Assembly (NCBI GenBank): GCA_905215015.1
Contig: CAJMOS010000010.1
Span: forward strand, 1-44,248
Origin: an uncultured bacterium
Lineage (GTDB): Bacteria; Spirochaetota; Spirochaetia; Sphaerochaetales; Sphaerochaetaceae
DNA: 44,248 nt
Reading direction: 5' to 3'
Below are positions 1-6,560 of this stretch, in pieces. Numbering within the stretch: position 1 is the first letter of the stretch; each line of letters opens with the position of its first letter. The notes beneath the pieces were generated by a model that saw only the letters and a program-made list of their open reading frames with translations, had not been told where the DNA came from and ran no database searches. The translations under genes were made by a program, and so were the position numbers.

Positions 1-289
1 GATCGTGCAGGATTTGAGGTTCGTGACGTACACTACACACACTATGGCCGAATGGGACCGCCTGAAAGAGGCACCCGCTCGTGGCCAGCACCATCCCGCA
101 GAGCAATGCCGCGATAGTCCGGGGAAGCCGCATGCTGGAAATGATGTAGGAAAGGGCAGGGTCGCCACCCTTGCCCAGAAGTGTCCGGACCACTTCGCCG
201 GCAGGATAGGAGGAACTTCCCACCATCAGCGAGGCGAAGGCAAGAACGGCAAGCAGGCAAAGCGGGACGATCCAAATCGCTTTTCTCAT
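1..289 (-). CDS. FecCD/BtuC-family ABC transporter permease, N-terminal fragment
   Basis: The reverse strand reads from an ATG at 289 into a hydrophobic N-terminus followed by a segment containing RLPRTIAALLCGMVLA and SGCLFQA, the usual first conserved block of the iron-siderophore/cobalamin inner-membrane permeases. Its ATG overlaps the TGA of the binding-protein gene (ATGA at 286-289), so the two are co-transcribed and translationally coupled. The family is normally ~330 residues; only ~95 codons lie in the window. Past 'SGCLFQA', where the family normally has an RNPLADP-like motif, the reading turns into unrelated residues (VPFGHSVCS...). Coding is therefore reliable only from about base 69 upward, and the outermost bases may not belong to this gene. 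Substrate (iron chelate, haem or corrinoid) cannot be told from this fragment. Confidence 0.75.
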   Translation of the reverse strand, partial: MRKAIWIVPLCLLAVLAFASLMVGSSSYPAGEVVRTLLGKGGDPALSYIISSMRLPRTIAALLCGMVLATSGCLFQAVPFGHSVCSVRHEPQILHD

Positions 290-1179
290 GGATGGATCTT
301 CCTTTCCAATTGCTGGAGCGCTTCTCCAAGCCTTGGCCCCTGCCGGGAGACCAGGTCGGTGTCAATCAGTTCGACGCGTCCGTGCAAATCCTTGTAGGGA
401 GATGTCCTGCACCAGAGGTCGAACGTTTCTTCCATCGTCATTCCGTTCATGTTCATCAGCACGATCACCTCGGGGTCGGCCTGGACCAGCTGTTCCTTGG
501 AAAACGCCCAGTTGGTCGCCTGTCTCGCCACATTTTCCCCGCCCGCCATCTCGATCATGGTTCCCAGGTAGGTGTCCCCGGTCGCGGCGCTGTCCATCTC
601 TCCAAAACTGATGGCGAGGTAGGTCCTTGGCTTGGGAAGGGACCGGGTTTCCTCCACGACCTGGCTGACCTCCCGCCTCATCGTATCCACAAGTTCCTGT
701 GCTTTCGCTCCCTCTCCGATGAGCAAGCCAAGGTCCGTGATCAGGGCGTAGGTTCCCTCGAACGAAGCCTGGTGGTTGATGACGCACACGGTCAGGCCGG
801 CACGGGTAAGGCTTTTCAGGACAGCGTCGTCAATCAGGCTTCCGGCTACCACCAGATCGGGTTTCAGGCTGATGATGGTCTCGATGGAGGGGGACCAGAG
901 CGTTCCGATGGATGGAATCGACTGGACCGATTCCGGGTAATTGCAGAAGGTGGTGCGCCCTACCAGCCGGTCTTCGGCTCCGAGGGCGCAGATGGTCTCG
1001 GTCAGGTTGGTCCCCAGACTGACAATCCGCTGATATCTGGCAAGCGGGATCTCCGCGCCCCTGCTGTCGACGTAGTGGGGGGTGTCGAGGCCCTTGGCGG
1101 GTATCGTTTCCCTGCTGCCACCCGCGAAAAGGGGAAGCGAAAGCGCGCAGGAAAGCAGGATGCGGAGGATCAGTTTCAT
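286..1179 (-). CDS. Periplasmic iron/cobalamin-type substrate-binding protein (FecB/BtuF-like)
   Basis: This 297-residue protein has a signal peptide (MKLILRILLSCALSLPLFAGG) and the two-lobe helical-backbone binding fold of the PF01497 family. After a DSRG motif come QRIVSLGTNLTETICALGAEDRLVG, then IPSIGTLWSPSIETIISLKPDLVV, typical of the first lobe, and a second lobe with a TYLGTMIEMAGGENVA segment. It should capture an iron chelate, haem or corrinoid in the periplasm and hand it to the permease encoded just downstream. There is no lipobox Cys; the 'FAGGSRE' end resembles other exported binding proteins in this window. The start at 1179 is chosen because the signal peptide begins there and a TTGACA-17-TAGGCT promoter places the transcription start at or next to the ATG. 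Ligand unknown. Confidence 0.85.
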   Translation of the reverse strand: MKLILRILLSCALSLPLFAGGSRETIPAKGLDTPHYVDSRGAEIPLARYQRIVSLGTNLTETICALGAEDRLVGRTTFCNYPESVQSIPSIGTLWSPSIETIISLKPDLVVAGSLIDDAVLKSLTRAGLTVCVINHQASFEGTYALITDLGLLIGEGAKAQELVDTMRREVSQVVEETRSLPKPRTYLAISFGEMDSAATGDTYLGTMIEMAGGENVARQATNWAFSKEQLVQADPEVIVLMNMNGMTMEETFDLWCRTSPYKDLHGRVELIDTDLVSRQGPRLGEALQQLERKIHP

Positions 1180-1186
1180 GGAAGAA

Positions 1187-1215
1187 AGCCTACTTGGCTC
1201 TCCCTTTGCTGTCAA
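1187..1215 (-). promoter_or_regulatory. sigma70-type promoter of the FecB-like gene, leaderless
   Basis: On the minus strand, TTGACA (1215-1210) lies 17 bases from TAGGCT (1192-1187), and the ATG at 1179 begins 7 bases later. No purine-rich ribosome-binding site separates them (the interval reads TTCTTCC), so the mRNA should begin at or next to the start codon. Confidence 0.65.
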
Positions 1216-1223
1216 GAAACGGG

Positions 1224-1229
1224 TATACT
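1224..1229 (+). promoter_or_regulatory. -10 box of the 1237 gene, leaderless arrangement
   Basis: TATACT ends 7 bases before the ATG at 1237, with GGGCCCT between and no Shine-Dalgarno sequence. No clear -35 hexamer is found at 16-18 bases; TTGCTG at 1206-1211 is too close. The promoter is inferred mainly from the -10 box and from the same layout at other genes in the window. Confidence 0.45.
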
Positions 1230-1236
1230 GGGCCCT

Positions 1237-1842
1237 ATGGAACGAATCGTCTACCTTCAGGAACTCAAGCGGTACCAGAACCAGCTGAAGCATGCCCTTG
1301 CCCTGTACGCGAAGCAGGGACGGACCCCTCTGGACGGGCTGGACCGGGAGCTTGCCTACATCCAGCGTCTGTACCTCTATTTCCTTCGTGATTGCACCTC
1401 GTCGGTTCCCTACGATGAGGAGGATGGCACCTATGAGGGACGGGACCTTTCCACGTATATCCGGCAGAATGCCCACCGTCAGTGGTGTGAACCCGAGGAG
1501 GATGTGAAGGAGGCGTTGGATCGGACCGTCAGCGAGCTGGAGGATCTGGTTATCAACCCGGCGGGCAACCTGGTTCCCGCAGGCGGTTTCTTCAGCCCGA
1601 TCGACTTTTCCCTGGCAAGCCGCCATTGGCTCTACGCCGAGGTGGACGAGGATGAGTATCGGGCCTTCCTTGGCGGCAGGCACCAGCGTTCCTGGGTCGA
1701 TGAGCTGTTCTATGAAAGGGAATTCCTCGCCCGCCTGGAAAGGGAACTCGCGGTGAAGCTTTCCCCTACGAGCGATACGTATAGCGCGGACTTTTCCTTT
1801 TGCTGTATGCTATCCCAACAGGGAGGAGAGAGCGGACGATGA
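1237..1842 (+). CDS. Conserved-looking protein of unknown function
   Basis: This gene encodes 201 residues that I do not recognise. The protein is soluble and rich in charged and aromatic residues, with no signal peptide or membrane segment. The N-terminus looks helical (MERIVYLQELKRYQNQLKHAL). A middle part is rich in Asp/Glu, and a WLYAEVDEDEYRAFLGG stretch follows. It is divergent from the FecB-like gene (57 bases between starts) and its TGA overlaps the ATG of rnhA (ATGA at 1839-1842), so the two form an operon. The start at 1237 is taken because a TATACT -10 box lies 7 bases upstream; the open frame extends further 5' only as antisense of the FecB-like gene. Coding is supported by codon usage like the neighbours and by coupling to rnhA. 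Confidence 0.75.
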   Translation: MERIVYLQELKRYQNQLKHALALYAKQGRTPLDGLDRELAYIQRLYLYFLRDCTSSVPYDEEDGTYEGRDLSTYIRQNAHRQWCEPEEDVKEALDRTVSELEDLVINPAGNLVPAGGFFSPIDFSLASRHWLYAEVDEDEYRAFLGGRHQRSWVDELFYEREFLARLERELAVKLSPTSDTYSADFSFCCMLSQQGGESGR

Positions 1843-2288
1843 GCTACCAGAGAATCACCATCTATACCGATGGGGGATGCAGCGGCAATCCCGGTCCCGG
1901 CGGATGGGCCTTCACCCTTGACGGGGATGGTTCTTTCCAGACGGAAATGCATGGCGGGGAGAAGGAAACCACCAACAACAAGATGGAATTGACCGCGGTC
2001 ATCCAGGCGCTTTCCTACGCGAAACAGCTGGGAGCTGCCGAAATCAATGTCTTTACCGACAGCCAGTATGTGAAAAACGGCATCACCGTCTGGATCAAGA
2101 GCTGGAAGGTGAAGGGCTGGAAGACAGCGGACAAGAAGCCGGTGAAGAACCAGGAATACTGGGTCAGGCTGGACGCGTTGGTCAGCTCGCTGCCGGTTTC
2201 CTTCCATTGGGTGAAGGGACATGCGGGAATCGAATTGAACGAGCGTTGCGATACGCTGGTGCAGCAGGCAATCGCCCAATACCGCTAA
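1839..2288 (+). CDS. rnhA: Ribonuclease HI
   Basis: This 149-residue enzyme cleaves the RNA strand of RNA-DNA hybrids in the cytoplasm. The carboxylate active site is complete: Asp in ITIYTDGGCSGNPGPGGWAF, Glu in NNKMELTAVIQAL, Asp in VFTDSQYV and Asp in LNERCDTLVQQAI. The substrate-binding basic loop WIKSWKVKGWKTADKKPVKN is present, and length matches the bacterial type I enzyme. The start at 1839 has a strong ribosome-binding site (GGGAGGAGAG, 1821-1830) and overlaps the upstream stop by four bases. Its TAA overlaps the stop codon of the convergent TPR lipoprotein gene. Confidence 0.96.
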   Translation: MSYQRITIYTDGGCSGNPGPGGWAFTLDGDGSFQTEMHGGEKETTNNKMELTAVIQALSYAKQLGAAEINVFTDSQYVKNGITVWIKSWKVKGWKTADKKPVKNQEYWVRLDALVSSLPVSFHWVKGHAGIELNERCDTLVQQAIAQYR

Positions 2289-2851
2289 GTCGTTTGCGGA
2301 TGGGCTTCGAGATAGCCGCTGATTCGGGCCGCGTCACTTTCCGGCCCGTCCAATGTGGCGAGGACCTTGTAGGCCCTTGCCATTTCTTTTCGCTCCTTGA
2401 TCAGGAACTGGGCGTGGAACCGGGCTTCGTCGGAAAAGCCATGCTCGAGCGCGTATTCCATCACTTCGATCCGCAACTTGGTATCACTGGGATTGAGCCT
2501 GAGCACGTCGTCCATCGCGCCCACGGCATCGGCACTCCGGTCCAATTGCTGGAGGATCTGGTATTTCAAGGTGAGAAACCGGAGTATCTGGGGCCAGTTC
2601 CGGTAGCCCTCGTCGCAGAGCTGGAGCGCCATCTCCTGTCTGCCGTCCAAGGCAAAGGCAAGCGCCTGGTTGTAGAACAGCCGTCCGTCGGAAGGATTGT
2701 CTTCATGTCCCTTGGCGAACAGCTTTGCGGCGGCAGCGTACTGCTTTGCCTCCAGCAACTCCGTTCCTTCCACAAGCGTCCTCTGGACCGCGTTGGTGTG
2801 CGCGCAGCCCAGAAGGAACAGGGCGGGAAGGAGCAGGAGGAGGGCTTTCAC
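2285..2851 (-). CDS. TPR-repeat lipoprotein
   Basis: This gene encodes 188 residues with a lipoprotein signal (hydrophobic leucine run, then the lipobox LLGC with Cys about residue 16), so the mature protein should be lipid-anchored in the envelope. The rest is a helical solenoid: segments such as LLEAKQYAAAAKLFAKGHEDNPSDGRLFYNQALAFALDG and AVGAMDDVLRLNPSDTK fit tetratricopeptide repeats, which usually mediate protein contacts. It starts with GTG (2851-2849), which overlaps the TGA of the upstream UPRT-like gene, so translation is coupled. Partner unknown. Confidence 0.85.
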   Translation of the reverse strand: MKALLLLLPALFLLGCAHTNAVQRTLVEGTELLEAKQYAAAAKLFAKGHEDNPSDGRLFYNQALAFALDGRQEMALQLCDEGYRNWPQILRFLTLKYQILQQLDRSADAVGAMDDVLRLNPSDTKLRIEVMEYALEHGFSDEARFHAQFLIKERKEMARAYKVLATLDGPESDAARISGYLEAHPQTT

Positions 2852-3915
2852 TTTCCGAGGACCGTCTCCTCGATCTCGCGCACCTGGGCGCGATAGAGGT
2901 TGTTGATGTTGGTGCCATAATCGGCAATCAGCTGGATCATGTTGCGGGGATTCGGCCCGACATCCTTTCCATTCAGGCGGTCACCGGCGTCGCCAAGTCC
3001 CGGCAGGATGTAGGCGGCATCGTTGAGCACCGGATCCATCCACAGGGTGTAGACCTCGGCCTCGGGGATGGCGCGGCAGATGCGCAGGCTTCCTTTCAGG
3101 GCCGCGATCACGTTGATGAACTTGATCGAGGCGGGCTTGATTCCCTGGCTCTTCAGATAGTTGACGATGGTGACCAGGCTTCCACCGGTGGCGTTCATCG
3201 GGTCGGCGAAGATCAGGTCCTTGCCATCCAGTTCCTTCAGATTGAAGAAGGAGCGGTCCAGGTCGAGGACGTATTCCATGTTCTTCTCCTTCTTGCTCTC
3301 GTCGCGCTTGATCTTGAAGAGGGCGAACGGGGTGACGAACCCATCGGAACTGAATTCCTGGATTTCCTTGCTGAGGATCATCGAAGGGAGCAGAGCGCCA
3401 CGGAGCATGACGCACATGACGCTGTTATGGATCAGCTTGTCCACGTCAGGGATACGGTGGACGGCGTAGTTCTGCACCGGTAGCGTCACAGGAGTCTTCA
3501 GAATGATGCTGCGTTTGTTGGGAAGCGCCGCGTCCCCATAGACATGGCTGAACAACATCTCGTAGGCCCGCTGGATATAGTAGAGGAACTCCTCATGCTG
3601 GGTTCTCGGGTCGCGGAGTTTGGCAATCAGGCGGGATGCCTCGCCATGCTGTTCTTCGGGAGTCTCGAACGAATAGACATGGATTCGCTTTACCTCTCCG
3701 CTCACTTTTTTCAGATACCGTCCGATATCACGGCTGGCCTCAATCAGGCCTTTGCGGGCGTTTTCCAGCTGGATCACATCGGAAGAGGAATCCAGCACCT
3801 TGCAGAAGGCGAGGGACTTCTCGTACATCCGGTTGATTGTTTCAAGGCGACGCCTATCTTCATCATTGAGAAAACCATCGAGGTCGGTGGCATGCAGCAC
3901 AATCCTATTGCTCAT
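2848..3915 (-). CDS. Uracil phosphoribosyltransferase-like protein with long N-terminal extension
   Basis: This 355-residue protein carries a type I phosphoribosyltransferase domain in its C-terminal two-thirds. The PRPP-binding loop appears as LIFADPMNATGGSLVTIV and the uracil-recognition block as DAAYILPGLGDAGDRLNG, both characteristic of UPRT. It would convert uracil and PRPP to UMP in pyrimidine salvage. The family is normally ~208 residues; here ~120 extra residues precede the domain (mostly helical, MSNRIVLHATDLDGFLNDED...) and ~30 follow PGLGDAGDRLNG. The PRPP loop has Asn where UPRTs usually have Leu (DPMLATGGS). The start at 3915 has an AAGGAG ribosome-binding site and a good promoter. 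Whether it is a catalytic UPRT or a regulatory derivative is uncertain. Confidence 0.8.
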   Translation of the reverse strand: MSNRIVLHATDLDGFLNDEDRRRLETINRMYEKSLAFCKVLDSSSDVIQLENARKGLIEASRDIGRYLKKVSGEVKRIHVYSFETPEEQHGEASRLIAKLRDPRTQHEEFLYYIQRAYEMLFSHVYGDAALPNKRSIILKTPVTLPVQNYAVHRIPDVDKLIHNSVMCVMLRGALLPSMILSKEIQEFSSDGFVTPFALFKIKRDESKKEKNMEYVLDLDRSFFNLKELDGKDLIFADPMNATGGSLVTIVNYLKSQGIKPASIKFINVIAALKGSLRICRAIPEAEVYTLWMDPVLNDAAYILPGLGDAGDRLNGKDVGPNPRNMIQLIADYGTNINNLYRAQVREIEETVLGK

Positions 3916-3934
3916 GAAAGACTCCTTCGCAGTG

Positions 3935-3987
3935 ATAGTAGCGCATCTTCGCCTGCGTTGCAAAGAATCTTCGCTTGTTGGTATGAT
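3935..3987. promoter_or_regulatory. Back-to-back promoters of adk and the UPRT-like gene sharing one -35 hexamer
   Basis: The palindromic hexamer TTGCAA at 3958-3963 reads the same on both strands. Rightward it is 18 bases from TATGAT (3982-3987), which starts adk transcription near 3994. Leftward it is 17 bases from TACTAT (3940-3935), which starts the UPRT-like transcript near 3928. Both leaders are ~12 bases and consist of little more than a ribosome-binding site. Confidence 0.7.
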
Positions 3988-4005
3988 GAAGCGAGAGGTG
4001 AAACG

Positions 4006-4635
4006 ATGAATCTCGTATTTCTTGGCCCTCCGGGAGCCGGCAAGGGCACAATTGCAGCGTTGGCGAAGGACTATTATCAGATTCCCCATATTTCGACTGG
4101 TGATTTGTTCCGCTCGAACATCAAGAACGAGACCGAGCTTGGCAAGCAGGTGAAGTCTATCCTTGCCAGTGGTGGTCTGGTACCCGATGAGGTGACCATC
4201 GCCATGGTCCGCAACAGGCTCAAGGAGAAGGATGCCGGAAGGGGATTCATCCTCGATGGCTTTCCAAGGACCATACCGCAGGCCGACGCGCTGGATGGGA
4301 TGGCCAAGCTGGATGCCGTGGTCAACTTCGTCCTTGCCGACGAGGAAATCATCAAGCGTCTGTCCGGCAGACGCATCTGCAAGAGCACCGGCAAGACCTA
4401 TCACGTCCTCTTCAACCCGCCGAAGAAAGAGGGAATCGATGACGAGACGGGCGAACCGCTGATCCAACGTGACGACGACAAGCCTGAGGCGATCAAGCAC
4501 CGCCTTGAGGTCTACGCGGCATCTACCGAGCCGCTGATCGACTATTACCGCAAGAAAGGGCTGATTGTCGACCTTGACGCCTCCAAGAGCCCGGAAGAGG
4601 TGATGAAGCAGCTGGCCGACAAAATACGGAAATAG
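4006..4635 (+). CDS. adk: Adenylate kinase
   Basis: This 209-residue cytoplasmic enzyme interconverts ATP + AMP and 2 ADP. The P-loop is FLGPPGAGKGTIA near the N-terminus. The AMP-binding part includes HISTGDLFRSNI and GFILDGFPRTIPQADAL, and the long LID domain runs from RRICKSTGKTYH to RDDDKPEAIKHRLEVY. The LID has a single Cys, so it is the non-zinc form. A GAGAGGTG ribosome-binding site precedes the ATG. The gene is divergent from the UPRT-like gene and ends at a strong bidirectional terminator. Confidence 0.97.
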   Translation: MNLVFLGPPGAGKGTIAALAKDYYQIPHISTGDLFRSNIKNETELGKQVKSILASGGLVPDEVTIAMVRNRLKEKDAGRGFILDGFPRTIPQADALDGMAKLDAVVNFVLADEEIIKRLSGRRICKSTGKTYHVLFNPPKKEGIDDETGEPLIQRDDDKPEAIKHRLEVYAASTEPLIDYYRKKGLIVDLDASKSPEEVMKQLADKIRK

Positions 4636-4654
4636 TCCGGGCCGCAAGGGCAGG

Positions 4655-4694
4655 AAAAAAGACAGGAATCATGATTGGTTCTTGTCTTTTTTTT
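4655..4694. terminator. Bidirectional intrinsic terminator between adk and gntR
   Basis: A 14-bp stem (AAAAAAGACAGGAA at 4655-4668 with TTCTTGTCTTTTTT at 4679-4692, one G-U pair) has a 10-base loop. T-runs lie on the 3' side in both directions, so it can end both the adk and the convergent gntR transcript. Confidence 0.85.
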
Positions 4695-4729
4695 CTAACC
4701 ACTCGATAGGTGGTTGTAGTCTTGTTTCC

Positions 4730-5491
4730 TCAGCATTCCTCGCTGTCCATTAGACCTTCCATGGAAATTACCATTTGGTAGAGGGTGGGGTTGAGCGTGC
4801 TTTCGGAATACTCCACTGGCCGCTGGTGTTCTTCCTTTGCAATACGTGCGGCGAGAATCATCGGGCTACCAATTTTGACATCAAGGATCTTGGACTCGAC
4901 GAATCCTGCGTTGATTGCTCCGATTTGCTCTTGTCCGACGCTGATGGAGATGTGATAGTACTCCCACAGCGCGGAATACAGGTTGGTAATCTGTCCATTG
5001 TAGCTGGTAAGGTTGGGGCAAAAGTGAACCGGAATGTAGCTGACCACATAGCCGAACACCAAGCCGTTGACCAACTTGACCCGCTGAAGCCTGTAGACTT
5101 CTTCACCAGGGGAAATCTGGAGGGCTGATGCGATATTCTCTGGCGCCTTGATGGTGTCGATGACAGCCCCTTGTGATTGGGTCTTTGGATCCTTTACCAA
5201 ATAGATGCTACCTATTCGAACCTCTTTGAACAGGTGGGATTTTTGGAGTCCGAAAGTGGCTTCCTTCGCGTTCTTGAGCGAAACGCGGGTGCCACGGCCT
5301 TGGCGGATCTCTACATAATGTTCTTCTTGGAGCGATTGCATCGCTTTGCGGATGGTGGTTCGGCTGCTTCCGTAAATTTCCATCAGCTTCTTTTCTGTCG
5401 GAAGAAAGGTGCCTGGAAGCAGTTTCCCACTTTCAATATCGCTTTTTATTGAGTCATAGACTACCAAGTATTTCGGAGTGAATTCATTCAT
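4730..5491 (-). CDS. GntR-family transcriptional regulator, HutC subfamily (UTRA domain)
   Basis: This 253-residue regulator has an N-terminal winged helix-turn-helix (residues ~1-75: YDSIKSDIESGKLLPGTFLPTEKKLMEIYGSSRTTIRKAMQSL, then IRQGRGTRV) and a C-terminal ligand-binding UTRA domain. In the second half, VYRLQRVKLVNGLVFGYVVSYIP and RPVEYSESTLNPTLYQMVI are typical. It probably represses the divergent esterase-transporter operon and itself, releasing DNA when a small metabolite binds. The start at 5491 gives MNEFTPKYLVVYDS, and the promoter -10 box lies 6 bases upstream, so the mRNA is probably leaderless. The effector is unknown but is likely to be the operon's substrate or its hydrolysis product. 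Confidence 0.9.
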   Translation of the reverse strand: MNEFTPKYLVVYDSIKSDIESGKLLPGTFLPTEKKLMEIYGSSRTTIRKAMQSLQEEHYVEIRQGRGTRVSLKNAKEATFGLQKSHLFKEVRIGSIYLVKDPKTQSQGAVIDTIKAPENIASALQISPGEEVYRLQRVKLVNGLVFGYVVSYIPVHFCPNLTSYNGQITNLYSALWEYYHISISVGQEQIGAINAGFVESKILDVKIGSPMILAARIAKEEHQRPVEYSESTLNPTLYQMVISMEGLMDSEEC

Positions 5492-5526
5492 AAAAATAGT
5501 ATAAAGCGCTTTGGCTGAAAATGCAA
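5489..5526 (-). promoter_or_regulatory. gntR promoter with candidate operator
   Basis: On the minus strand, TTGCAT (5526-5521) is 17 bases from TATACT (5503-5498), 6 bases before the ATG. The spacer holds the perfect palindrome AAAGCGCTTT (5503-5512). The stretch TTTATACTATTTTTATG (5505-5489) matches 15 of 17 bases of the -10 region of the divergent operon's promoter, which suggests a common binding site. Confidence 0.65.
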
Positions 5527-5613
5527 ACCAAATAGATACCTTCAATAATCAAATAGGTCTCTTTCATCAATCAATGAAAAGGTTGGTATGAATTTGTTTA
5601 TATAAAATTGTGC

Positions 5614-5680
5614 TTGACAAGTCAAAATTGGTATTTATACTACTTTTAAGGTATCTAAAAGGTTATTAAAAAAAGATACC
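5614..5680 (+). promoter_or_regulatory. Promoter and candidate GntR operators of the esterase-transporter operon
   Basis: TTGACA (5614-5619) is 16 bases from TATACT (5636-5641). The -10 region lies in TTTATACTACTTTTAAG (5634-5650), nearly identical to the gntR promoter, and contains the inverted GTAT-TT-ATAC (5631-5640), which resembles HutC-type operators. Downstream, GGTATCT (5650-5656) and AGATACC (5674-5680) form an inverted repeat; a further AGATACC lies at 5534-5540. The whole 5492-5696 interval is AT-rich and non-coding. Confidence 0.6.
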
Positions 5681-5696
5681 ATTTAGAGCACAATCC

Positions 5697-6548
5697 ATGG
5701 CATTGATTACGCTAGAGATGAAAAGTAAGAAATTGGGATGTCCGACCATGGTCAAGATATTGCTTCCGGATTTTCTGGACGCGATGGCAAGAGGAGTCGG
5801 ACGGAAGATGAAAGTCCTTTGGCTTCTGCATGGTGCCACCAATGGTCCGAACGACTGGCTTTTGGAAACCAATCTGGCGCGTTATGTCAAAAACAGGAAC
5901 CTGGTAGTGGTATTGCCCTCTGCCTTGAACAGCGACTATTCCAACTACACCGTCTTCGCAAATGGTTTCGACTTCTGGGATTTCTTTCTCGAGGAATTGA
6001 TGCCGATGGTCTGGCAATGGTTTCCTGCTTCGGACAATCGGTCCGACAACTATGTCGCTGGATATTCGATGGGTGGTACCGGCGCAATGCAATTCGGATT
6101 CTTGCATCCGGAACTTTTTGCTGGGATCGGCATCTTTTCCAGCGCACCTAGGGATATCGATGCCTTGAGGCCTGTGCGGTCGATGAAAAGCGAGCAGTGG
6201 CGCAAGGAAGGGACGGACGGCATCCGTTTCCCAGGAGTATATCCTCCAGGCTACAACAAAAAGGAAATCAATATGATTGCCAAATATCCTACGGTAGGAG
6301 ATTTCCTCGATTCTCCAGAGAACACTTGGGACCGGTTCATCGATGCGGTGAAGAAAGGAAATCTTCCCCCAGTCCTTGTTTCCGTTGGTTCAAAGGACCG
6401 CTGTCTGGCGCGTGTCGAGAAATTCAGAACTCTTGCTGAACATATTGGTGCAAAAGGAATTACGTTTGATGTGATTGATGGCTATGCCCACGAGATTGCT
6501 TGCTGGGATATCGCTATTCAGAGATTTTTGGACTATTTCAAACTCTAA
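5697..6548 (+). CDS. Cytoplasmic alpha/beta-hydrolase esterase (esterase D / tributyrin esterase family)
   Basis: This 283-residue protein belongs to the putative-esterase (PF00756) group. It starts like the small tributyrin esterases (MALITLEMKSKKLG...). The oxyanion region is WLLHGATNGPNDWL, the nucleophile elbow is VAGYSMGGTGAMQFG (Ser near residue 124), and DGYAHEIACWD near the end supplies the catalytic His. No signal peptide is present, so it should cut an acyl ester after import. It is the first gene of the operon, 12 bases before the binding-protein gene. No clear ribosome-binding site precedes the ATG; the start is set by family similarity. Possible substrates are acylated peptides, acylated sugars or an ester-bearing siderophore. 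Confidence 0.85.
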   Translation: MALITLEMKSKKLGCPTMVKILLPDFLDAMARGVGRKMKVLWLLHGATNGPNDWLLETNLARYVKNRNLVVVLPSALNSDYSNYTVFANGFDFWDFFLEELMPMVWQWFPASDNRSDNYVAGYSMGGTGAMQFGFLHPELFAGIGIFSSAPRDIDALRPVRSMKSEQWRKEGTDGIRFPGVYPPGYNKKEINMIAKYPTVGDFLDSPENTWDRFIDAVKKGNLPPVLVSVGSKDRCLARVEKFRTLAEHIGAKGITFDVIDGYAHEIACWDIAIQRFLDYFKL

Positions 6549-6560
6549 GGGGGAAAACAC

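Noticed and set aside
181..1236. Long plus-strand open frame antisense to the FecB-like gene
   Set aside because: It is the mirror of a well-supported gene, has no recognisable protein features or ribosome-binding site, and only its 3' part from 1237 is likely to be real.
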